Part shown: positions 58,898 through 64,000 of the stretch, piece by piece
How the letters are laid out: every line of letters starts with the position of its first letter
How positions within the stretch are numbered: the first letter of the stretch is position 1
Assembly (NCBI GenBank): GCA_014377305.1
Contig: JACMPW010000003.1
Coordinates: 78,081 to 142,080, forward strand
Length of the DNA: 64,000 nt
From: Candidatus Altimarinota bacterium
Lineage (GTDB): Bacteria > Patescibacteriota > Gracilibacteria > BD1-5 > UBA2023
Direction: 5' to 3'
The notes under the pieces: model-generated
What the model was told of the DNA's origin: nothing
Seen by the model: the letters and a program-made list of their open reading frames with translations, nothing else
Databases searched by the model: none
Position numbers and translations under genes: made by a program

Positions 58898-59010
58898 TAT
58901 AGAGCATATATATAAGAAAAGTCATCTGAATATATTTGATCAATACCCCCGATCGTATATACTTATTCTCGTTTCTTCTTTTGGAGACATTTATATCTTA
59001 TTTTTTATCT

Positions 59011-59724
59011 ATGAATCTTCGTTCATGACTCTCGCTTGGTATCATTGCCACTGCGAGCTTCCCACTCATGTCATTCGGTGCTGATACTGCTCTCGGTACT
59101 ACGAGTACAGCTCGTATCTACAATCAAGTAGAGATCAGCTATATCCAGGGACTCAATTGTGATACATTCACTGAGGCTGCAGCCAAGGCACGATGTCTCG
59201 AGATCAAAAAACAAGTAGCAATACAGTCTCCTGTGACTGGTACAGGTCCAGTACTCCTACCTCCTCCACCACCAGCAAGGACAGAGAGTGGGAGTGACGA
59301 TCGCCGTCCACCTATGCCTCCTATGTGATCACAGACAGGGAGTGACGATCACCATATGATGCCTCCAGTATCACAATCTGGTACTACGATGCCTATGCCA
59401 AAACCTCCTATGGGAAGTGGTGCTACAGGAGAGAATCCAGGACAGGGACTCATGCTCGCAATAGGCAAGCTCTCTTCTACAGATAGAGAAACCCTCATGA
59501 AAACTATTCGTGAATATCTGACAAGCAAAGGAATCGATCTCGCACAAATCGCCGAAAAACGAGAAGAGATCAAAGATATCAAGAAAGAAACTCGTGAGAC
59601 TATAAAAGATATCGTCAAAACAACTCAGAATACTATAAAAAATAGCATAAAAACAAAACGAGAAGAAATGCGATCACAAATCCGAGAGATCCGTCAAGGC
59701 TCTGGATCTGGTAGTACCAAATAG
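59011..59724 (+). CDS. Secreted Pro/Met-rich protein with a basic coiled coil
   Basis: 237 aa. N-terminal signal peptide (LRSGLSLGIIATASFPLMSFGA), a short domain with two cysteines (LNCDTF, ARCLEI), a low-complexity Pro/Met/Gly/Asp region (LLPPPPPA, RRPPMPPMG, MPMPKPPMG) and a charged Lys/Glu helix of about 80 residues (EIKDIKKETRETIKD). Ends in a Gly/Ser tail. No family recognised; looks extracellular or wall-associated. Closed by a strong terminator. Confidence 0.65.
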
Positions 59725-59755
59725 TAGCTGATCAGGTCAAAAAAAATAGCTTTAA

Positions 59756-59785
59756 AAAAATCCACTCGGTCAGGAGTGGATTTTT
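59756..59785. terminator. Bidirectional terminator
   Basis: TCCACTC pairs with GAGTGGA, extended by A5/T5 flanks, between the secreted-protein gene and convergent metK. Confidence 0.88.
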
Positions 59786-59805
59786 ATTTGGATATTTTCC
59801 AAAAA

Positions 59806-60966
59806 CTACACGAGATATTTTTTGAGGGCTTCTACTTTGTCCGTCTTTTCCCAGGTAAATAAAGCATCCTCTCGTCCGAAGTGTCCATAGGATGCTGATT
59901 TTTTGTATCTGGGTTTCAGGAGATCGAGCATCACGACGATTCCTTTTGGTCGGAGGTCAAATTCCTGTGATACGATCTCTGCGATCCGTTCATCAGACAA
60001 CCGACCCGTACCATACGTATCCACCATGAGTGACACCGGGCGAGCCACACCGATAGCATAGGCAACCTGTACGAGACAACGATCTGCGAGTCCTGCTGCT
60101 ACGATATTTTTCGCGACATAGCGACCAGCGTAGGCGGCACTACGATCTACCTTCGACGGATCCTTTCCTGAGAATGCTCATCCTCCGTGTGGAGCCGCTC
60201 ATCCATAGGTATCAACGATGATCTTGCGACCGGTGAGTCCACAGTCCCCCATAGGACCTCCGATGACAAACCTGCCAGTAGGATTCACGAGATATCTCGT
60301 CTCCGGTGTGATGAAGTGAGCAGGAAGAACTGGGATGATCACCTGAGCAATCACTTCTCGGCTGAGTTCCTCATGTGAGACATCTGGATGATGCTGAGTA
60401 GAGACGACTACTGTATCGATCGATACTGGGACGCCATTTACATAGCGAAATGTCACCTGAGATTTGGCATCAGGACGCAACCATGGGAGTGTTCCATTTT
60501 TGCGGAGCTCTGCCTGGCGTTCCATGATACGATGTGCATAGTAGATCGGTGCTGGCATGAGTGTATCTGTCTCACGACATGCATATCCGAACATGAGCCC
60601 CTGATCACCCGCTCCCTGATCGAGGTCGATCCCTCGACCCTCATCGACACCCTGAGCGATATCGGGAGACTGCTTATCATAGCAGACAATCACAGCGAGC
60701 GTACTCCCATCATAGCAGATATCCGATGAGTTGTATCCGATATCTGTGATCGTCTTGCGAGCGATACCGATATAGTCGATATTCGCTGTGGTGGTGATCT
60801 CTCCTGCGAGGACACAGAGACCAGTATTGACCAGAGTCTCAGCAGCAACTCGAGCATATGGATCTTGTTCGAGGATAGCATCGAGGATAGCATCACTGAT
60901 CTGATCTGCGACCTTATCTGGATGACCCTCGGATACGGATTCTGAGGTGAATAGGTATTCTGACAT
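59806..60966 (-). CDS. metK: S-adenosylmethionine synthetase
   Basis: 386 aa. [25 protein letters not shown] at the N-terminus, [64 protein letters not shown] and YGHFGRED are MetK hallmarks. The ATG at 60966 gives the standard start; an in-frame ATG at 60999 in the leader hairpin would add 11 residues. Expression is expected to be controlled by the SAM-I riboswitch upstream, a feedback loop on its own product. Confidence 0.96.
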
Positions 60967-60989
60967 ACTAAAAAAGATATATAATAAAT

Positions 60990-61010
60990 CCCTCTTCATA
61001 GCGAAGAGGG
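60990..61010 (-). terminator. Expression-platform hairpin of the metK riboswitch
   Basis: CCCTCTTC pairs with GAAGAGGG (loop of 5). The sequence that follows on the minus strand, ATTTATTATATAT, is a weak U-tract. The loop contains an ATG (60999) in frame with metK, so the hairpin could end transcription or hide a start. GGAGAG in the P1 region can pair with the CTCTTC arm, a possible antiterminator. Confidence 0.6.
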
Positions 61011-61040
61011 AATAATGGTGCTTTTTTTGAAAAAACTGAA

Positions 61041-61164
61041 CTACATCTCTCCCCGTTATGGGGTCGGATGGAGCACCGATTTTCCAATGACTCTCGTCAA
61101 ATTATAGTTGGTTGCTGTGACACTACGAACGGGCCGATTCCCTCGTGTCTTCTCTGAATGTGAG
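61041..61164 (-). ncRNA. SAM-I (S-box) riboswitch upstream of metK
   Basis: On the minus strand the leader reads, in SAM-I order: CAGAGAAG (kink-turn side), GAGGGAATCGGCCC, CAGCAACC, GGTGCTCCATCC and GAGAGATG, with ACATT/GATGT able to close P1. These are the conserved core segments of the SAM-I class. It starts where the promoter at 61169-61197 should begin transcription and lies ahead of metK, so SAM should lower metK expression. Exact helices need covariance-model alignment. Confidence 0.85.
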
Positions 61165-61168
61165 CTGG

Positions 61169-61197
61169 ATTATATAGAGAAAATATGAGAATGCAAA
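61169..61197 (-). promoter_or_regulatory. Promoter of the metK riboswitch leader
   Basis: On the minus strand TTTGCA (61192-61197), a 17-bp spacer and TATAAT (61169-61174). The +1 falls at the 5' end of the aptamer. Confidence 0.8.
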
Positions 61198-61258
61198 AAG
61201 TAAAAAACATATTGAAAGGTCGAGAGAAACAGATATAATTCAAAGCAATATTCTCATA

Positions 61259-61756
61259 ATGCTCCAGTATACTATGCTCACCACCTGTCTCTGGTCATCC
61301 GCAAACAATGCCCTCGAAATGGCAGAGTACTATTGCTCTGTATTTCCTGACTCACACATCACAACCACAGGACTCTATGACGCACCAAACGAACACCTTC
61401 CAGGTTCCAAGAAGTGAGATATCATGATTGTCGATTTTACAATTCTCGGCGATCATCCATTTGCGACGCTGAATGGCGGTCCCTATTTCAAGCACTCTTG
61501 TGCCATCTCATTCATGATTCCTTGTAAAGATTCTGAAGAACTCGAGTACTACTACGCGAAGCTCTCCGCAAAGCCAGAATCCGAGATGTGTGGATGGGTA
61601 GCGGATCGATATGGTATCTCATGGCAGCTCATCCCCGCGAATTTTACCGAGTATATGAAAACTGGTGAGAGTGAGAAAAAATCCAAACTCATGAAGGCAC
61701 TCATGGAGATGCGACGACTCACTTGGGATGGGATCGAATCCGCTTATAACGCATAG
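61259..61756 (+). CDS. PhnB-like / 3-demethylubiquinone-methyltransferase-type VOC protein
   Basis: 165 aa, glyoxalase/VOC fold. LTTCLWSSANNALEMAEYYCSVFPDSHI, FTILGDHPFATLNGGPYFKHSCAISFMI and the C-terminal WVADRYGISWQLIPANFTEYM match the PhnB/3-dmu-9_3-mt family. Enzymatic role unknown. ATG 61259 or 61274 can start it. Separated by 3 bp from the next gene. Confidence 0.82.
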
Positions 61757-61759
61757 TCT

Positions 61760-62314
61760 ATGGAACTCTTTCAGGATCAGACATTTGAGAAGATCACAAC
61801 CCTCCCACTCTGAGAATATGAGAATTGTCATTTTTTATCATGTGACCTCTCCGAGTGTGACCTCTCTCAGATCAGACTCATCGACTGTGTGTTCGACAAG
61901 TGCAATCTCAGTATGGCAAAGGTGTGAAGTACGAGCATGCAACATATCAATTTTGTTGACTGCAAGCTCCATGGTATCGAGTGGAGCCAGTCTGCTGCGT
62001 TTCTCTTTGAAGTGAGTTTTCGTGATTCCCTACTGGATTTTGGATCTTTTTCAGGGATCAAGATGCAAAAAACTGAGTTCACCGGCTGTCATATCACCGA
62101 AGTCAACTTTGCTCAGGCAGATCTCACGGGAAGTATCTTCGACCGATGCGATCTCACGGGAAGTATCTTCCAGAATACAGTCCTCGAAAAGTCCGACTTC
62201 ACAACCGCATATGGATATGCACTCGATCCTGAACAGAACAAGATCAAAAAAGCACTCTTTTCTCTGGAGTGAATCTCTGGACTTCTCGTAAAATACGATA
62301 TAATCGTGAAATAG
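61760..62314 (+). CDS. Pentapeptide-repeat protein
   Basis: 184 aa. Regular A(D/N)LXX-type units, for example CDLSECDLSQ, CVFDKCNLSM, VNFAQADLTGSIFDRCDLTGSIF, forming a right-handed beta-helix. A 21-bp block is repeated exactly at 62120-62140 and 62150-62170, a recent internal duplication. Related proteins include McbG/Qnr-like ones and many of unknown role; nothing here decides. Three TGA glycines. Confidence 0.88.
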
Positions 62315-62334
62315 TTTTTAATCTTTTTTTCCCT

Positions 62335-62775
62335 ATGACTCGACTCACCGTCTTAACTATTATCAATGCTCCCATAGCAACCGTCTGGGATGCACTCTGG
62401 AATCCTATCCACATCGTCCATTGGGGATTCGCTGATGCAGCCACTTGGCACTGTCCATGGGCGAAGTGATCCGAACCAAAAGTTGGCGAAGTTTTCACAA
62501 CTCGTATGGAGGCTCGAGATGGATCATTTGGTTTTGACCTCACAGCCAAGTATACAGAAGTGACTCCGATGCAGTCGATGAGCTATACACTCGGCGAGAT
62601 GAAGGAGTACTTCCTCGATGCGGGTCGTATAGTCGATGTGACACTCGAGGACACTCCAGAAGGTGTGAAAATCACTGAAGTATTCGATGCAGAGGATATC
62701 CACCCAGCTGAGATGCAGATAGCAGGATGGACTGCGATACTAGAAAATCTCAAAAAGCATGTAGAGAATTTGTAA
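62335..62775 (+). CDS. SRPBCC/AHSA1-domain protein
   Basis: 146 aa. INAPIATVWDALWNPIHIVHWGFAD at the start, GEVFTTRMEARDGSFGFDLTAKYTEV, and DTPEGVKITEVFDAEDIHPAEMQIAGWTAILENLKKHVE at the end are the AHSA1 signature. Such proteins bind hydrophobic ligands; role here unknown. 20 bp after the pentapeptide gene. Confidence 0.87.
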
Positions 62776-62784
62776 GAAAATAAC

Positions 62785-62812
62785 TTTGCAATACTTTGGC
62801 AAAGTATATAAT
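62785..62812 (+). promoter_or_regulatory. Promoter of the DUF1761 gene
   Basis: TTTGCA (62785-62790), 16-bp spacer, TATAAT (62807-62812), leader about 28 nt. Confidence 0.65.
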
Positions 62813-62846
62813 AAGAGAGTTTCATTTACTCTCTTATTTTCTATTT

Positions 62847-63284
62847 ATGTCTATCTTTGTTCTGATGACTACTCTCCCATGGATGACTATCATGATCATG
62901 ACTGTTGCATGTTTCGCACTTGGTGCCGTATGGCATGGTCCACTTTTTGGTAAACTCTGGATGCGGATCCATCATGGCAAGGATAGTTTCAATGCAAAGG
63001 AAATGGAAGAAGCTACCAAGGGTATGTGGAAACTCATGGTAACGGAGTTCATCGCTACGGGACTCATGGCTATGCACCTCGCTGTCCTCGTCAAGATCAT
63101 CCCATCATTCTCTGGTATGCACCTCGCGTTCTTCGTGTGGATAGGATTCATCCTCCCGACGATGGCATCGACTGTGATCTGGGGAGCAGATACCAAGAAG
63201 TACATGGCAACCAAGATCGCTGTATCGAGTATCTGCCGTCTCATCGGACTCCTCGCGACAGGATATGTATTGTCTAATATGTAA
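62847..63284 (+). CDS. DUF1761 membrane protein
   Basis: 145 aa with four helices: WMTIMIMTVACFALGAVWHGPLFG, MVTEFIATGLMAMHLAVLV, MHLAFFVWIGFILPTMASTVIW and IAVSSICRLIGLLATGYVL. The LGAVWHGPLFGKLW motif is typical of DUF1761. Function unknown. ATG 62847 lies after the promoter; an upstream frame opening at 62796 overlaps the promoter and is rejected. Confidence 0.82.
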   Translation: MSIFVLMTTLPWMTIMIMTVACFALGAVWHGPLFGKLWMRIHHGKDSFNAKEMEEATKGMWKLMVTEFIATGLMAMHLAVLVKIIPSFSGMHLAFFVWIGFILPTMASTVIWGADTKKYMATKIAVSSICRLIGLLATGYVLSNM

Positions 63285-63341
63285 TGAGAACCATCTGGGC
63301 ACTAGCTCAACACTATATCAGAGAAAAAATCCTCTCAACCT

Positions 63342-64000
63342 ATGACATCTCTATCTACTACTGTCCTCATCACATGAGCCTCTTCTGGTATCGGGAGAGA
63401 GTTCGCACATATATTCGCAAAGAAGTGATACAATCTCATACTCGTAGCTCGTCGACGAGACCTACTAGAAGATATAAAAACTGAGTATAAAAATATACAC
63501 ATAGAGATCATCGAAAAAGATCTCTCGGTAAGTGGCAGTGTGTGAGAGCTCTATGAGGCAGTACAGGCAAAGAATCTACAAGTTGATATCCTCATCAATA
63601 ATGCAGGATTCTGAGATTTTGGATACTTTCATGAGGGAGACATACAGAAGTACCGAGAGATGATCCAACTCAATATCACTGCCCTCACTGAACTCTGTTA
63701 TATGTTCGGGAAGGAGATGATCAGTCGAAACAATGGAAAAATCCTCAATGTCGCATCCACTGCAGCGTTCCAGCCAGGACCACTGATGTCAGTATACTTC
63801 GCAACGAAGCACTATGTACTTGCCTTTTCTGAGTGAATTGCCGAAGAATGGAGTCAGTATGGCGTTGTCGTAACTGCCCTCTGTCCAGGACCTACAGAAA
63901 GTGGATTCCAAGTGTGAGCACGAGCTACCCAAAACAAAATGTTCACAAAAAAGCTACCGTCTTCGAGTGAAGTGGCAGAATATGGATATAGCGCCCTCAT
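63342..64000 (+). CDS. Short-chain dehydrogenase/reductase (partial)
   Basis: Cut by the window end after 219 codons. VLITGASSGIGREFAHIF (NAD(P) site; the first Gly is TGA), LINNAGFGDFGYF, ILNVASTAAFQPGPLMSVYFATKHYVLAFS (Ser, Tyr-x-x-x-Lys) and ALCPGPTESGF are classical SDR motifs. Similar to DltE/YqjQ-like oxidoreductases; substrate unknown. Confidence 0.9.

Noticed and set aside
63284..63484. A 66-aa frame overlapping the SDR start
   Set aside because: It lies out of frame within a clear SDR gene and has no recognisable features.

Overview
The window reads as Candidate Phyla Radiation DNA in which UGA is glycine and only UAA and UAG stop translation (genetic code 25, Absconditabacteria/SR1 or Gracilibacteria/BD1-5). 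Under the standard code most genes look shattered. With TGA read as Gly they become full-length, and the TGA codons fall on invariant glycines: GroEL IVAGG[G]VALL, MurD SP[G]IPE, RecJ DYDVD[G], RfbA LAG[G]SGTRL, and the GT11 motif QGGLGNQMFQYA, where both G codons of QGG are TGA. All coordinates below use this code, so several genes end beyond the first TGA. Start codons usually lack a Shine-Dalgarno sequence, and several promoters put the transcription start at or within 2 nt of the ATG.

The first half (1-32.7 kb) is mostly housekeeping: cell wall (murD, murI, murA), secretion (secD), chaperones and proteolysis (groES, groEL, a ClpC-type ATPase, hrcA, an SPFH/NfeD pair, a rhomboid protease), DNA metabolism (a UvrD helicase fused to a PD-(D/E)XK nuclease, ssb), translation (leuS, rpsO, rpsF-ssb-rpsR, rpmG, obg), yvcK, two HD phosphohydrolases, an orphan OmpR-type regulator and a two-helix pilin-like protein. 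Mixed in are unrecognised proteins, one with RelA/SpoT-like motifs.

From 32.7 to 56.4 kb lies a surface-polysaccharide locus. It holds a WecG/TagA transferase, several GT2 and GT4 transferases, a GT10 and a GT11 fucosyltransferase, two acyltransferases, a hexapeptide acetyltransferase, two methyltransferases, GDP-fucose genes (gmd, fcl) and dTDP-rhamnose genes (rfbB-A-C-D). It also contains two in-frame fusions (GalE with GT2; an HxGH nucleotidyltransferase with a ManC-type cupin) and two small modules of unknown role: a phosphatase/HD/cupin operon and an ATP-grasp/glutamine-amidotransferase pair. The middle of the locus (about 39.4-48.9 and 50.0-52.3 kb) looks clearly more AT-rich than its flanks, so it is probably a mosaic of acquired cassettes. 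No flippase, polymerase or ABC exporter is in view.

The right end (56.4-64 kb) has a DUF333 lipoprotein, recJ, a tRNA-binding-domain protein, a secreted Pro/Met-rich protein, metK behind a SAM-I riboswitch with its own sigma70-type promoter, and a run of small enzymes ending in a short-chain dehydrogenase cut by the window edge. No tRNA, rRNA, CRISPR array, transposase or origin was recognised.
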